A stretch of DNA of 64,000 nt from Acanthopleuribacter pedis (GCF_017377855.1 NZ_JAFREP010000007.1:62001-126000); one strand, 5' to 3'. Positions 1-9,179 are shown, counted from the stretch's first letter. Numbers and translations are program-made. Notes: generated by a model not told the origin, from the sequence alone.

Positions 1-2
1 GC

Positions 3-812
3 GCTTATGTGGCCGCCCAGTTAAACCACGCGCGGATTACCTTTGTCGGGGACGCCGATATTGCTGAAATTGAAGCGGATTCTTCCGGTTGGCGCTTGTT
101 GGGCCGCGACGGCGGATGCGTTGCCGAAACGCCGCTGCTGGTATTGGCCGCCGCCGCGGACTGCGTGCGTTTTCCCCTTTGTGATTGGTTCCCGCTCATT
201 CGCATTCGTGGCCAACTTGCTTATGTCGACCCTCAATCCTGTGGGCAAGATTTGCGTGCCGTGGTTTGCCACGACGGCTACACCATCCCCCACACCGATG
301 CCGGTCACCTGATGGGCGCCACCTTTGATTACGACCGTACCGATACCGCACTGGATCGCAACGACTTCGAAAACCTCGTGTTACGCAACCGAGACCTCTT
401 TGCGTTCCGGGGTGAAGCCGCTGACTTACCCCTGGCCGGCCGCGTTGCCTTCCGCGCCAAATGCCACGATCATTTGCCGATGGTCGGCGCCGTACCCGAT
501 TACGATGCTTATATGGGTGCGTACGGGGATATCACCAAAGGCCGGGCCTACGTTGATTATCCCGATGCGCCTTATGTTCCCGGTTTGTATGTCACCACCG
601 GACATGGCTCGCGCGGCATGATTTCAAGTATTGCCGCCGCCGAAATTTTGACCGCGCAACTGTTGGGCCGCCCCGCGCCCGTTACGCCGGGGTTGCTTGC
701 CGCCGTTCATCCCGCCCGTTTTATCATTCGGCGGCTGTTGCGGCGTCAGCCTTCCTTGCGCGAGGATGGTGCGCGGCGCCGCGGCGATGCCACGCTCAAC
801 GCGTGGCGCTGA
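3..812 (+). CDS. FAD-dependent oxidoreductase, MnmC C-terminal-like (5' partial)
   Basis: The frame is open to the left edge, so the N-terminus lies outside the window; the first possible in-window start is GTG at 9. The visible 269 residues resemble the C-terminal oxidase domain of MnmC, the DAAO-like flavoprotein that removes the carboxymethyl group of cmnm5s2U at tRNA wobble position 34. Supporting motifs are RIRGQ, GYTIP, GATFDYDRTD followed by an asparagine, DHLPMVGAVPD, and GHGSRGM followed by the AAEILTAQLLG helix. The protein ends in a basic, arginine-rich tail. Whether the methyltransferase half of bifunctional MnmC is fused upstream cannot be seen. The gene converges on the GGDEF/EAL gene, with only 6 bp between the stop codons. 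A generic DAAO-family oxidase is the main alternative. Confidence 0.75.
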   Translation, partial: AYVAAQLNHARITFVGDADIAEIEADSSGWRLLGRDGGCVAETPLLVLAAAADCVRFPLCDWFPLIRIRGQLAYVDPQSCGQDLRAVVCHDGYTIPHTDAGHLMGATFDYDRTDTALDRNDFENLVLRNRDLFAFRGEAADLPLAGRVAFRAKCHDHLPMVGAVPDYDAYMGAYGDITKGRAYVDYPDAPYVPGLYVTTGHGSRGMISSIAAAEILTAQLLGRPAPVTPGLLAAVHPARFIIRRLLRRQPSLREDGARRRGDATLNAWR

Positions 813-818
813 GACCGC

Positions 819-3212
819 TTACCCGTTCTGTTCGGACGTTTTACCATCGACTTGTTGTTCAAGGAGACGGGGGATTTCCTCGCGGGGCAAAGGTTTGGCG
901 AAGAAAAAGCCTTGTCCGAATTCACAGCCCATGTCTTTGAGCGTTTCCATTTGGATTTCGCTTTCGATGCCCTCCGCGATGACTTCCATGTTCAGGGCCA
1001 TCGCCAGCATTTTGATGGCGCGCACGATTTCCAAATTCTCCTGGCCGAGGTGTAGGTTGCGCACGAAGGATGCGTCGATTTTGACCACATTCAACGGGAA
1101 GCGGTGGAGGTAGCTGAGCGAACTGTAGCCCGTGCCGAAGTCGTCGAGCAGGAGGGGAATGTTCATGCCGCGTAGTTCGGAGAGGACCAGTCGGACCACG
1201 TCCAGTTCTTCCATTAATAATGATTCGGTGATTTCGAGTTTGAGGCGTTGCGCTTCCAGGCCGCTGCTGTCGAGGGTTTCGCGAATGAGGGGGACCAGGT
1301 CCCCCTCGAGGAATTGGATCGTGGACAGGTTGACGCTCATGGAAAGCGGCGGGGTGTGGGGAAAGGCTTGTTGCCAGGTGACCACGTCGCGACAGGCGCA
1401 CTGCAGGATGTGGCGGCTGATATCGTTGATAAGCCCGGTTTCCTCCGCGATGGGGATGAATTCTGCCGGGGGAACCATGCCGCGTACCGGATGTTTCCAG
1501 CGGGCCAGCGCCTCGAAACCCGTGATCTTGCCCGTGCGTAGGTCGACGATGGGTTGGTAGAAGGGGAGGATTTGTTGCTGCTCCATGGCCAAGCGCAGGT
1601 CGTACTCGAGTTCCAATCGAGAAAGCACCTCGAGGTGAAGGCTTTTGTCGAACACCTCGAAGCGGGCGCGGCCCAGTTTTTTGGCGCGGTAGAGGGCGAT
1701 ATCGGCGTCGCGCAGCAGTTCGTCCGGGGTTTCTTTGTGGGTGATGGGCAGGGCGATGCCGATGCTGCCGCCCGTGAAAACCTCGTGGCGTTCCAGCACA
1801 AACACCTGTTGCAGGCGTTTGAGGATGAGTTGGGCGATGTCCTCCGCCTGGGCTACTTCTTGGATGCCGTCGAAGAGGATTGCGAACTCGTCGCCGCCGA
1901 GGCGGGCCACCGTATCGCCGTTGCGTACGCAACCTTGCAGGCGGTGGGCCACTTGTTTGAGGAGCAGATCGCCAACGTGGTGGCCCAAACTGTCGTTGAT
2001 AATTTTGAAGTGGTCCAGGTCGAGGAACAGAATGGCGAAATGGTAGTTGGGGCGGCGGTGGCTGAAGGCCAGGGCTTGGCGCAGGCGGTCGATGAAGAGC
2101 GTGCGGTTGGGCAGGCCCGTTAGGTCGTCGTGGAGCGCACTGTAGGTGAGTTTTTTCTCCATCGACTTGCGTTTGGTGATGTCGACGTAGGAGACCACCA
2201 GGCGCTGGGGCTGGTTGTGTGCATCGCGGTGGAGTCGGCCGCGCAGGGCGAACCAAATCACGCTGCCGTCGCGGTGGAACATGCGGTGTTCCCATTCGAT
2301 TTGGTTGGCTTGGTTGTCGAGCAGTTTGTCGAGTTGGTGTTTGAGGGCGCCGCGGTCGGCCGTGTGGACCAGGGCCATCCAGGTGTCGAGGTCGCTGTTC
2401 AGTTCGTCGTTGCCGTAACCGAGCAGTTCTTTCATGTTGGGGGAGAGGTAGAGGTTGTCGGTTTGCAGGTTCCAGTCCCAGATGCCGACGCGGCCAGCCT
2501 CGACTGCCAGCGCATAACGTTCCTCGCTGTCGCGGAGGGTTTGCGTGTGTTCTTCGACCTTGCGTTCCAGCAGTTTGTTGAAGTCGCGCATCGCCTTGAT
2601 CAGGTTGTAGTTGGTAAAGGCCAGACCTGCTTGGTCCGTGATGAGTTCGAGCAGGCGTTGGTTCTCCATGCTGAAGGCGCCGATGTCGGGATGGGACATG
2701 TTGAAGACGCCGAGCACGTCCCCGTGTTCGCCCATAATCGGCAGGCACAGGAGTGATTTGATGCTGGTGATCTCACTGCGTTTGGGTACGAACCGCGCGT
2801 CCTTCGCCACGTTTTCGATGAGGAGTGAGCGCTGGTTTTTGGCCGCCCAACCCGCGGCACCTTCGCCCATTTTCATGCGCGGCGCATCCTGGGCTTGTTT
2901 GAGGAACAGGCGCGGTTTGCGTTCCTGTTGCCCTTGCGCGGCTGTAAGCACCAAATCCGAGCTGCCTGGCTGAACCAACCACAGCGAGCAATTTTCGGCG
3001 TAGGTTTCGTCGATGATGATGTTCACAAAGCCGGCGACCAGTTGCGAGAGCTGGGGGTTCCAGCGCAAGAGGGCGCCCATCCGTTTGATGAGGGAGAACT
3101 CCTTGACCTTGGTGACAAAGGCGTCATTGGAGATCTTCAGCGCTTTGGCGAACGCGTCGCGTTCTTTGCGCAGTTGCTCCAGCTCATCTTGCAGGTTGGA
3201 TTCAAGAGGCAT
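819..3212 (-). CDS. GAF-PAS-GGDEF-EAL cyclic-di-GMP signalling protein
   Basis: This is a 797-residue cytoplasmic protein with no membrane segments, predicted to make and/or degrade cyclic di-GMP. Order: a short coiled-coil start (about 1-35), a GAF domain (about 40-190, with LLCLPIMGEHGDVLGVFN), a coiled linker, a PAS/PAC domain (about 230-355, ending in VSYVDITKRK), GGDEF (about 365-525, intact LGGDEFAILF and LTGLPNRTLF), and EAL (about 545-790, with GFEALARW, DDFGTGYSSLSYL and IAEGIE). Both output domains keep their signature residues, so it could be bifunctional. ATG at 3212 is chosen because AAGGTG sits 7 bases upstream. A longer frame starts at TTG 3317 but lacks a convincing ribosome-binding site. 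The ligands of the GAF and PAS domains are unknown. Confidence 0.93.
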   Translation of the reverse strand: MPLESNLQDELEQLRKERDAFAKALKISNDAFVTKVKEFSLIKRMGALLRWNPQLSQLVAGFVNIIIDETYAENCSLWLVQPGSSDLVLTAAQGQQERKPRLFLKQAQDAPRMKMGEGAAGWAAKNQRSLLIENVAKDARFVPKRSEITSIKSLLCLPIMGEHGDVLGVFNMSHPDIGAFSMENQRLLELITDQAGLAFTNYNLIKAMRDFNKLLERKVEEHTQTLRDSEERYALAVEAGRVGIWDWNLQTDNLYLSPNMKELLGYGNDELNSDLDTWMALVHTADRGALKHQLDKLLDNQANQIEWEHRMFHRDGSVIWFALRGRLHRDAHNQPQRLVVSYVDITKRKSMEKKLTYSALHDDLTGLPNRTLFIDRLRQALAFSHRRPNYHFAILFLDLDHFKIINDSLGHHVGDLLLKQVAHRLQGCVRNGDTVARLGGDEFAILFDGIQEVAQAEDIAQLILKRLQQVFVLERHEVFTGGSIGIALPITHKETPDELLRDADIALYRAKKLGRARFEVFDKSLHLEVLSRLELEYDLRLAMEQQQILPFYQPIVDLRTGKITGFEALARWKHPVRGMVPPAEFIPIAEETGLINDISRHILQCACRDVVTWQQAFPHTPPLSMSVNLSTIQFLEGDLVPLIRETLDSSGLEAQRLKLEITESLLMEELDVVRLVLSELRGMNIPLLLDDFGTGYSSLSYLHRFPLNVVKIDASFVRNLHLGQENLEIVRAIKMLAMALNMEVIAEGIESEIQMETLKDMGCEFGQGFFFAKPLPREEIPRLLEQQVDGKTSEQNG

Positions 3213-3755
3213 GGTTTCGCACCTTGAACAAATCGCTGCCGGTTCGGCTCGGAAACACGTCGGTGCTGCATCAAAAGAAAAACTGCCAACCTGGCGAAGG
3301 TTGGGGGCGGAAGGCAAGCAACAAACGTGGGGAAAAAAGCGGCGAGTGAAATGAATGACCGGCCGTCCAAACAGGTGTTGGGGGAGGGGCCGGCGACGCC
3401 GTTAAATGAATGGTGAACCGATGATGTGATTGTGGATGTTGTTGTGTGGCGGCAACAACGGGGCTTGGTGTTGAGTTGTAACGGGAGCAGGCATGTTACG
3501 GCGAGAATTGAGGTAAAAGGTTAATCCGGTTGTGTGGTGGTATGACCCCATCATACAGGGAGGGGCCTGTCTTCTGTAGTCTTTATCGCCTGGTGAATGC
3601 GCTTTGTTAAACCCTTAATTCCGGTCTGTGACAAATTTCAAGTAGGCGAAAATAGGGCTTGAAGTTGTTTTTTTGTCGGTTCTTGAACCTTAAACCCATG
3701 TCATTCCAGCTTTTCGCCGCCTATCGTATTCCCCAATTTCACCCCGTCCCAACCC
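3213..3755. other. Intergenic region upstream of the GGDEF/EAL gene
   Basis: About 540 bases that should hold the promoter of the leftward GGDEF/EAL gene. I see no convincing ORF, RNA gene or strong hairpin. The right end runs into the 3.8 kb repeat array. Confidence 0.5.
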
Positions 3756-5050
3756 AGGACACCCACCAAATCGGAAAGCCGTACCATGGCAAATTGGGCT
3801 GCAAATTGGGACACCCACCAAATCGGCAGGCAAATTGGGGCAAATTGGGACACCCACCAAATCGGCAGGCAAATTGAGGCAAATTGGGACACCCACCTTT
3901 GGCAAATTGGGACACCCACCAAAAGGCAAATTGGGACACCCACCAAAAGGCAAATTGGGACACCCACCAAATCGGCAGGGCAAAGTGGGACACCCACCAA
4001 ATCGGCAGGCAAATTGAGGGCAAATTGGGACACCCACCTTTGGCAAATTGCAAATTGGGACACCCACCAAATCGGCAGGGCAAATGGCAAATTGGGACAC
4101 CCACCTTTGGCAAATTGGGACACCCACCAAAAGGCAAATTGGGACACCCACCAAATCGGCAGGGCAAAGTGGGACACCCACCTTTTGTTAAACGTGGGCC
4201 AAATTGGGACACCCACCAAATGGCCCACCAGATCGTGGCAAATTGGGACACCCACCAAATCGGCAGGGCAAATGGCAAATTGGGACACCCACCTTTGGCA
4301 AATGGCAAAGTGGGACACCCACCAAATCGGCAGGCAAATTGAGGCAAATTGGGACACCCACCAAATGGCCCACCAGATCGGGACACCCACCTTTTTCGCC
4401 AGTCCCCCAGTTTGCCAGTTCGGGACACCCACCTTTTTCCAGGCAAATTGGGACACCCACCAAATGGCCCACCAGATCGTGGCAAATGGGCAAAGTGGGA
4501 CACCCACCTTTTGTTAAACGTGGGCCAAATTTTGCAAATTGGGACACCCACCAAAAGGCAAATTGGGACACCCACCAAATCGGCAGGGCAAAGTGGGACA
4601 CCCACCTTTTGTTAAACGTGGGCCAAATTGGGACACCCACCAAATGGCCCACCAGATCGTGGCAAATTGGGACACCCACCAAATCGGCAGGGCAAATGGC
4701 AAATTGGGACACCCACCTTTGGCAAATTGGGACACCCACCAAATCGGCAGGGCAAAGTGGGACACCCACCAAATCGGCAGGCAAATTGAGGCAAATTGGG
4801 ACACCCACCAAATGGCCCACCAGATCGGGACACCCACCTTTTTCCTGCCAGATCGGGACACCCACCTTTTGTTAAACGTGGGCCAAATCGCCAATTTAGG
4901 ACACCCACCTTTGGTTAAACGTGGGCCAAATTGGGACACCCACCAAATCGGCAAGCCGTACCAAGCAAAGGGGGACAGCCACCAAATAGCAAAGTGGGAC
5001 CCCCGCCAAATCGGCATGGCAAATTGGGCAAATTGGACACCCACTTTTGG
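3756..5050 (+). repeat. GGACACCCACC interspersed array R1 (about 36 cores)
   Basis: About three dozen copies of a GGACACCCACC core, all in the plus orientation, are separated by a small set of linkers. Recurring linkers are AAATCGGCAGG, TTTGGCAAATT, AAAAGGCAAATT, AAATGGCCCACCAGATCG, TTTTGTTAAACGTGGGCC and TTTTTC-type pieces. Core spacing is irregular, from about 20 to 45 bases. The last copies (about 4970-5045) are degenerate. Both edges carry an AAGCCGTACCA segment (about 3775 and 4953). The array lies between two divergent genes. All frames stay open through it only because the repeat lacks stop codons. The function is unknown. Confidence 0.93.
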
Positions 5051-5318
5051 GTCATCGTGGTGGTTCGACCTGGTCGCGGCGCACTTTGTTCTCGGGGGCG
5101 TGAAAAAGAAGGCGGCATTTTTTCTCCCGTCGGTAAAACCTGTGCAGGTGGGCCGGCTGCAAGAGAAGCCCGGCTTGAGAAATGACAGCGAGATGGTACA
5201 ATCTGGTGATTTTCTTGTTGTATCTTGTCGGGTCCACGCTGACTTTGGTCGGATTAAATCGTTAACGCTAAGACCTTTCTTTTTACGGTAATACACTCAA
5301 TTAACATGGGAACACCTT

Positions 5319-6284
5319 ATGCCTATGCCCCCGTCCTCACCCCACCTGTGGCTGATTCTTAACCAGAAAGCAGCGGCCTCTGAAGAACTGCGAATCGCGG
5401 TTGAAACCCTTCGCGGCAAGGGGACCGAGATTAAGGTCCGCGTTGTTTGGGAAGGCGCGGATATTGTGCGTTACACGGAGGATGCCGTGAATGCCAAGGC
5501 CGAGCGGATTGTTGCGGCAGGCGGGGACGGTACCCTCAATGCCGTGGTTTCCACCCTGCTGAAGGTCGGCGCCGCCGCGCGGCCCGCCTTGGCCATTCTT
5601 CCGAGCGGCACCGCCAATGACTTTGCCCGTGCCTGCCAAATTCCTTTAAACGATCCGGTCCGTGCCTTGGAACTCGCGGCCGAGGCTGAAGCGCGTCCGG
5701 TGGATGTCGGCACGGTTAACGACAACTTCTTCCTCAACATGGCGACCTGTGGCTTTGCGGCCAAGGTTACCGCTGAAACCCCCAAAACCCTCAAAGACTT
5801 TCTCGGTGGGGCCGCCTACACGGTGATGGGCATTCTTGATCTCGCCAACATACCCAGCTACCGCGTCTCGCTCCATTTCCAAAAAAATTCCGATACACCG
5901 CGTGCCATGCAACCCTCCAGTAAACGCATCGAAAAAGAGGACGTGGTTCTCATTGCCGTCGGCAACGGTCGCCTGGCCGGCGGCGGGCATTCGCTCGTTC
6001 CCGAGTCCTACATCAACGACGGTCAATTGGATGTCTTGCTTATTCGCGCCTATGAGCCAAGCGACTTGGGCAACGTGATTAATGAAGTTCTGAACCCGGT
6101 GGCCGGGGACCGCGAATTCGTGAGCTATTACCGTGTGCCGCGTTTTGAGGTCCGGCTCAATGCACCCATGCCTTACAACCTCGACGGGGAACATTTTAAA
6201 GCCGAAAGTTTCCAGTTCGGTGTTCAGTCGGAACAGATCCGCCTGGTGCTTCCCGATGATGCGCCGGTTCTAAAGAAGGGTTGA
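5319..6284 (+). CDS. yegS: YegS/DAGK-family lipid kinase
   Basis: A 321-residue member of the diacylglycerol kinase catalytic superfamily, which phosphorylates a lipid hydroxyl using ATP at the inner face of the membrane. Visible hallmarks are LILNQKAAAS at the N-terminus, the nucleotide-binding AAGGDGTLNAVV (about residues 67-78), LPSGTANDFAR (about 93-103), a conserved hydrophobic core (VDVGTVNDNFFLNMATCGF), and the C-terminal YNLDGEHF motif. The length matches YegS/BmrU proteins (about 300 residues). ATG 5319 is preceded by GGGAA; an in-frame ATG at 5325 is possible. The exact lipid substrate (phosphatidylglycerol, diacylglycerol or a sphingoid base) cannot be told from sequence. The upstream DNA is the R1 array plus about 270 bases without an ORF. 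Confidence 0.9.
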   Translation: MPMPPSSPHLWLILNQKAAASEELRIAVETLRGKGTEIKVRVVWEGADIVRYTEDAVNAKAERIVAAGGDGTLNAVVSTLLKVGAAARPALAILPSGTANDFARACQIPLNDPVRALELAAEAEARPVDVGTVNDNFFLNMATCGFAAKVTAETPKTLKDFLGGAAYTVMGILDLANIPSYRVSLHFQKNSDTPRAMQPSSKRIEKEDVVLIAVGNGRLAGGGHSLVPESYINDGQLDVLLIRAYEPSDLGNVINEVLNPVAGDREFVSYYRVPRFEVRLNAPMPYNLDGEHFKAESFQFGVQSEQIRLVLPDDAPVLKKG

Positions 6285-6449
6285 GCCGCTCATGACAGTG
6301 CTTGCGCATCGATGGTCTGTTGAAACCTAAGAAGCGCTTAGAAACAAAACCAAAATCGGTCGAAATGGAGCCGGCTCGGAAGGAAAAAGCCTTGGTCGAG
6401 GTGGCGGCACTCGGTGTGCTTCAAAAAAGGTAGATGAAGGGTAAAGAAA

Positions 6450-6683
6450 TTGTTAACGATTGAACTTAAAACCCAGATCACCACGGCGATCAATAGCAAT
6501 AGAGATCTATTGGAAATTCGGAGTATATTAATCAAATTTAAAGACAGCGGAGGAACCCAAAAGGATGCTGTCGAAACGCTTGAATCCATACGACAAGATG
6601 CATCCGAGGAATTCGAAGATAAAATACTAGAAATCCTGGACATTGCAGTTGGTTGGTGCAGTAGCAGAAATAAGGTATGGTGA
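6450..6683 (+). CDS. Small acidic protein of unknown function (77 aa)
   Basis: A 77-residue ORF starting at TTG, with AGGG 8 bases upstream. The predicted protein is mostly helical and acidic. It runs IRSILIKFKDSGGTQKDAVETLESIR, here abbreviated to the conserved-looking patch KDSGGTQKDA, then a DKILEILDIAVGWCSS motif near the C-terminus. The local DNA is clearly more AT-rich than the flanking genes, which suggests a foreign origin. It sits between the lipid kinase and a degenerate family-2 repeat, with a possible repeat end at about 6327. I do not recognise a family securely. Small proteins of this shape sometimes occur as immunity or antitoxin-like accessory proteins, but nothing here establishes that. 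Confidence 0.5.
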   Translation: MLTIELKTQITTAINSNRDLLEIRSILIKFKDSGGTQKDAVETLESIRQDASEEFEDKILEILDIAVGWCSSRNKVW

Positions 6684-6739
6684 ACATACCCCATGGATCA
6701 CCAAATCCCGCGAGCGAAATGAATTAATACGCTTTTCAG

Positions 6740-6898
6740 CCTCAGCGGCGCTGAAGCGAGGTGTTTTGGCTAAATACATGAGGTAAAAAGGTTTGAAAAA
6801 AGCGAGCAGGATTGCGCATGGCCGTACTCAGCGGGTGCGATGAACATTTTTGCAGGCTATTGCGGCCCAATTCGTGTGTTGAGGTTTTGATTGTTAGG
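6740..6898 (-). repeat. MITE-like family 2 repeat, degenerate copy
   Basis: About 159 bases that align, in inverse orientation and with many substitutions, to the element at 13059-13219. Shared pieces are TTTTGGCTAAA (6763-6773), GGTTTGAAAAAAGCG, GGGTGCGATGAACATTTTTGC and GCGGCCCA. The left end (CCTCAGCGGCGCTGAAG) and the right end (TTGTTAGG) are weathered versions of the CCTAAGAAGCGC terminus. It has no coding capacity. Confidence 0.65.
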
Positions 6899-6980
6899 GG
6901 GAATCTCAGGTCCCACCCTAATTGTTAGCGCGGGGCATACTCCGGCCTACCGCCCGCTGCTACCGCCGCGTTCCGCGTGG

Positions 6981-7038
6981 GCATTTTTTCTCCTCAAAAA
7001 CCTTCTTTTGGTGAAAGGCTTTTGAGGAGAAAAAATGC
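6981..7038. other. Large hairpin, about 24-bp stem with one mismatch
   Basis: GCATTTTTTCTCCTCAAAA is followed, after a short loop, by its exact complement TTTTGAGGAGAAAAAATGC. The pairing continues through one mismatch into CCTT/AAGG. The loop is only about 10 bases. The hairpin lies in gene-free DNA between the lipid kinase and LysR 3' ends. It could be a bidirectional terminator, a repeat-element remnant or a small structured RNA. Confidence 0.7.
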
Positions 7039-7146
7039 TGTTGGGATGAGGTCTACTAGAGACTGAGGTTAACTTGCCGCGGAGCCTTCCTTGCTGCTTC
7101 CTGAGTGAAAGGGGGGAGGGCCATGACTCATGTGGGAAAACCAAAT

Positions 7147-7338
7147 AGGGACACCCACCAAATCCAAATAGGGACACCCACCAAATCCAAATGGGGGCAC
7201 CCACCAAATCCAAATGGGGACACCCACCAAACCGCCAAGCCTTACCAAGGGCAAATAGGGACACCCACCAAAACGCGGGGGCAAATAGGGACACCCACCA
7301 AAACGCGGGGGCAAATAGGGACACCCACCAAAACGCGG
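7147..7338 (+). repeat. GGACACCCACC array R2 (7 cores)
   Basis: Seven plus-orientation cores of the type GGGACACCCACC. The first four use ATCCAAATG/ATA linkers, and one of them is altered to GGGGGCACCCACC. The last three form exact 30-bp tandem units with AAAACGCGGGGGC linkers (cores at 7258, 7288 and 7318). An AAGCCTTACCA segment echoes the AAGCCGTACCA at the edges of array R1. It lies just beyond the 3' end of the lysR-type gene. Confidence 0.9.
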
Positions 7339-7373
7339 TGTGGAGCTGAAGTGATCTCGTTTGGATCAACGCT

Positions 7374-8276
7374 TCAGGTCGCGGCTTGGGTGGGCGCGAG
7401 GAAGTCGGCCAAGGTTTCGATGGTTTTGGTTGGGGTGCGTTTTTCTTTGAGGGTGAGGTCGATGACCGCGGTGATGGGTTCCGACCCAGGCAGCGCCAAG
7501 ACCAGTTGACCCGCTTCCAGCTCTGTCTTCACCATGAACTCGGGCAACACCGCGAAACCCATTCCCGCTACCGCCGCCGCCTTTAAGCTGGGATCGTCCG
7601 CTACGGTCAGGCGCGGTAACTTGCCGCGTAAGCGGGGAACCAACCGCGGTTCGTTGCGTTTTAGCCAAATGCCGAAACCCGGGCAATCCTCCGCGAAATC
7701 AACCAGCGGCCGGTTTAGCACCGCTTCCACCGATGGTGGCGTCCCTGCCTCCGCCAGCAGAGCGGGGGCCGCGTAAAGCCGGTAGGGGACCTTGGCAAAA
7801 GGTCTTCGTTCGAACAGTTTTCGTTGCGAGAACTCAACGATGAAACCCATGTCGATCACGTTGTCCCGCAGCCAGGCTTCCACCGTGGCATCCGGTCCGA
7901 GGTTCAACTGGAAACGCACGCCCGGGTGTTGTTGCTGAAACGCGGCCAAACGCGGCAACAACAGGGTTGGCGCGTATTCACCAAAAATACCGAGGCGCAC
8001 CAAACCCTCCAGGCTGCCCCGGCGTGTTTGCATGCGGTCGACCACCCCGTCGATAGCGCGCAAATGCTTGGCTGCTTCCGCGACAAGAATGCGTCCCTCG
8101 TCGGTGAGGAACACGCGGCGATTGGCGCGGGTCAGCAACGCCATGGCTAGGTTTTGCTCCAACCCGGCGATTTGGGCCGACACCGCTTGCTGCGTCAGGT
8201 TGAGTTGACGTGCGGCGGCGGTGACCGAACCGGCCTCGGCAACCACCAACAGGGTTCGCAGTTTGTTGTAATCCAT
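7374..8276 (-). CDS. LysR-family transcriptional regulator
   Basis: A 300-residue LTTR. The N-terminal winged helix-turn-helix (about 1-65) reads MDYNKLRTLLVVAEAGS then AAARQLNLTQQAVSAQI, and is followed by a helical linker and a periplasmic-binding-like co-inducer domain (about 90-295). ATG 8276 has AAGGAGAAGG upstream. It is transcribed divergently from the ABM-like gene at 8464 across 187 bases that contain a TCAAC-N8-GTTGA dyad. This is the usual geometry for an LTTR controlling its neighbour and itself. The co-inducer is unknown. Confidence 0.93.
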   Translation of the reverse strand: MDYNKLRTLLVVAEAGSVTAAARQLNLTQQAVSAQIAGLEQNLAMALLTRANRRVFLTDEGRILVAEAAKHLRAIDGVVDRMQTRRGSLEGLVRLGIFGEYAPTLLLPRLAAFQQQHPGVRFQLNLGPDATVEAWLRDNVIDMGFIVEFSQRKLFERRPFAKVPYRLYAAPALLAEAGTPPSVEAVLNRPLVDFAEDCPGFGIWLKRNEPRLVPRLRGKLPRLTVADDPSLKAAAVAGMGFAVLPEFMVKTELEAGQLVLALPGSEPITAVIDLTLKEKRTPTKTIETLADFLAPTQAAT

Positions 8277-8312
8277 CGGCGCCTTCTCCTTGGTTTGCTC
8301 GGCTGTGTGTAA

Positions 8313-8330
8313 TCAACAAATTCTAGTTGA
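8313..8330. promoter_or_regulatory. Putative LysR operator, TCAAC-N8-GTTGA
   Basis: A perfect 5-bp dyad with 8-base spacing that also fits the T-N11-A LTTR consensus. It lies about 37 bases upstream of the lysR start and about 134 bases upstream of the divergent ABM-like gene. The assignment rests on position and symmetry only. Confidence 0.55.
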
Positions 8331-8463
8331 AAAAATTCAAGAAAGATTCGTTTTTATTTGTGGAAGTATGCGCGTAGATTAGGCCCAGCTTCACCGGCGC
8401 ACGTCCCACGGGAGTGCGCTACCCGGGTCGGTGAGCACCAAAACACATTTGCGAGGTAAGGTT

Positions 8464-9123
8464 ATGCTCATCGAATTTGCCGGCTATGCGACCCACAAAA
8501 CGACGTCGGAAGCCGCCCATCTCAAGGTGGCCGACGCGGCCCATCGCGCCGTGATTGCACCGCTTGAAGGTTTCAACGGGCGTGTGTTGTGCGCCCGCGA
8601 CCCGCAAGGCGCTTGGACCGATATGGTGCTTTGGGAGGACCAACACCGCTTTGAACAGGCGTCCCGTCAGGTGATGGAAAACCCGGCGTGCCAAAACTGG
8701 ACGGCAAGCATGCAACAGGACAGCGTTGTGATGCAGACCGCGATCCTGCTACCTGGTTATGGACCCCGTGATCTTCACCTGGAAGAAGCGGGCTGCTGGT
8801 TGGTGGTTAGCTGGTGTACCTTGGCCGGAATTGATCACGCCGAGCACCAGGCCTTGAATCGCGAAATTCAGGCGGCGCTGATGCCCGATCAGGAAGGGTT
8901 CCTTGGTGTGGTCACCGCGCGCGATCCCGAAAGCGGCCGTTATTTTGAAGTTCTGGCGTTCCGCGATAAGGCCTTGGCAAAAAAAGGCTTGGAAGAGTTA
9001 ACCGCGGCTTGTGGTCAACACCCGCGCTTCCAGCAACATCTGCAGGATTGCGATCCTGAACAGGTCACCACCGAGTTGATGGTGCCCCAACAAAGGTGGG
9101 TGCCCGCGGCCGCCCGGGTATAA
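8464..9123 (+). CDS. Tandem ABM-like (dimeric alpha/beta barrel) protein
   Basis: A 219-residue soluble protein made of two related halves of about 100 residues (about 1-95 and 115-210). Each has the beta-strand/helix pattern of antibiotic-biosynthesis-monooxygenase-like dimeric barrels. Equivalent stretches are EGFNGRVLCARDPQGAWTDM in the first half and GFLGVVTARDPESGRYFEVL in the second. ATG 8464 is preferred over upstream GTG 8431 because GAGG sits 7 bases before it. It may be an oxygenase, a stress protein or a binding protein; no catalytic residue can be assigned. It is divergent from the LysR regulator, which probably controls it, and is followed by a strong hairpin. Confidence 0.65.
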   Translation: MLIEFAGYATHKTTSEAAHLKVADAAHRAVIAPLEGFNGRVLCARDPQGAWTDMVLWEDQHRFEQASRQVMENPACQNWTASMQQDSVVMQTAILLPGYGPRDLHLEEAGCWLVVSWCTLAGIDHAEHQALNREIQAALMPDQEGFLGVVTARDPESGRYFEVLAFRDKALAKKGLEELTAACGQHPRFQQHLQDCDPEQVTTELMVPQQRWVPAAARV

Positions 9124-9149
9124 AGTCAGATCGCGGTGGTTTGTTGATT

Positions 9150-9179
9150 GGGCACCCAGGCTCCGATTTCTGGGTGCCC
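9150..9179 (+). terminator. Terminator-like hairpin after the ABM-like gene
   Basis: A perfect 10-bp stem, GGGCACCCAG/CTGGGTGCCC, with a 10-base loop, 26 bases after the stop codon. It is followed by a weak T-rich stretch. Confidence 0.7.

Noticed and set aside
3756..5050. CRISPR array
   Set aside because: The core is 11 bp with irregular spacing. The intervening sequences are shared linkers rather than unique spacers, cores occur in both orientations in other arrays, and no cas gene is in the window.
3690..5296. Long ORFs on both strands across array R1 with repeated WWVSQFA / FGGCPNLP / DTHQIG-like peptides
   Set aside because: They arise because the repeat unit lacks stop codons in several frames at once. 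Several mutually overlapping frames on both strands are open, none has a convincing start, and the peptides are simply the repeat translated.
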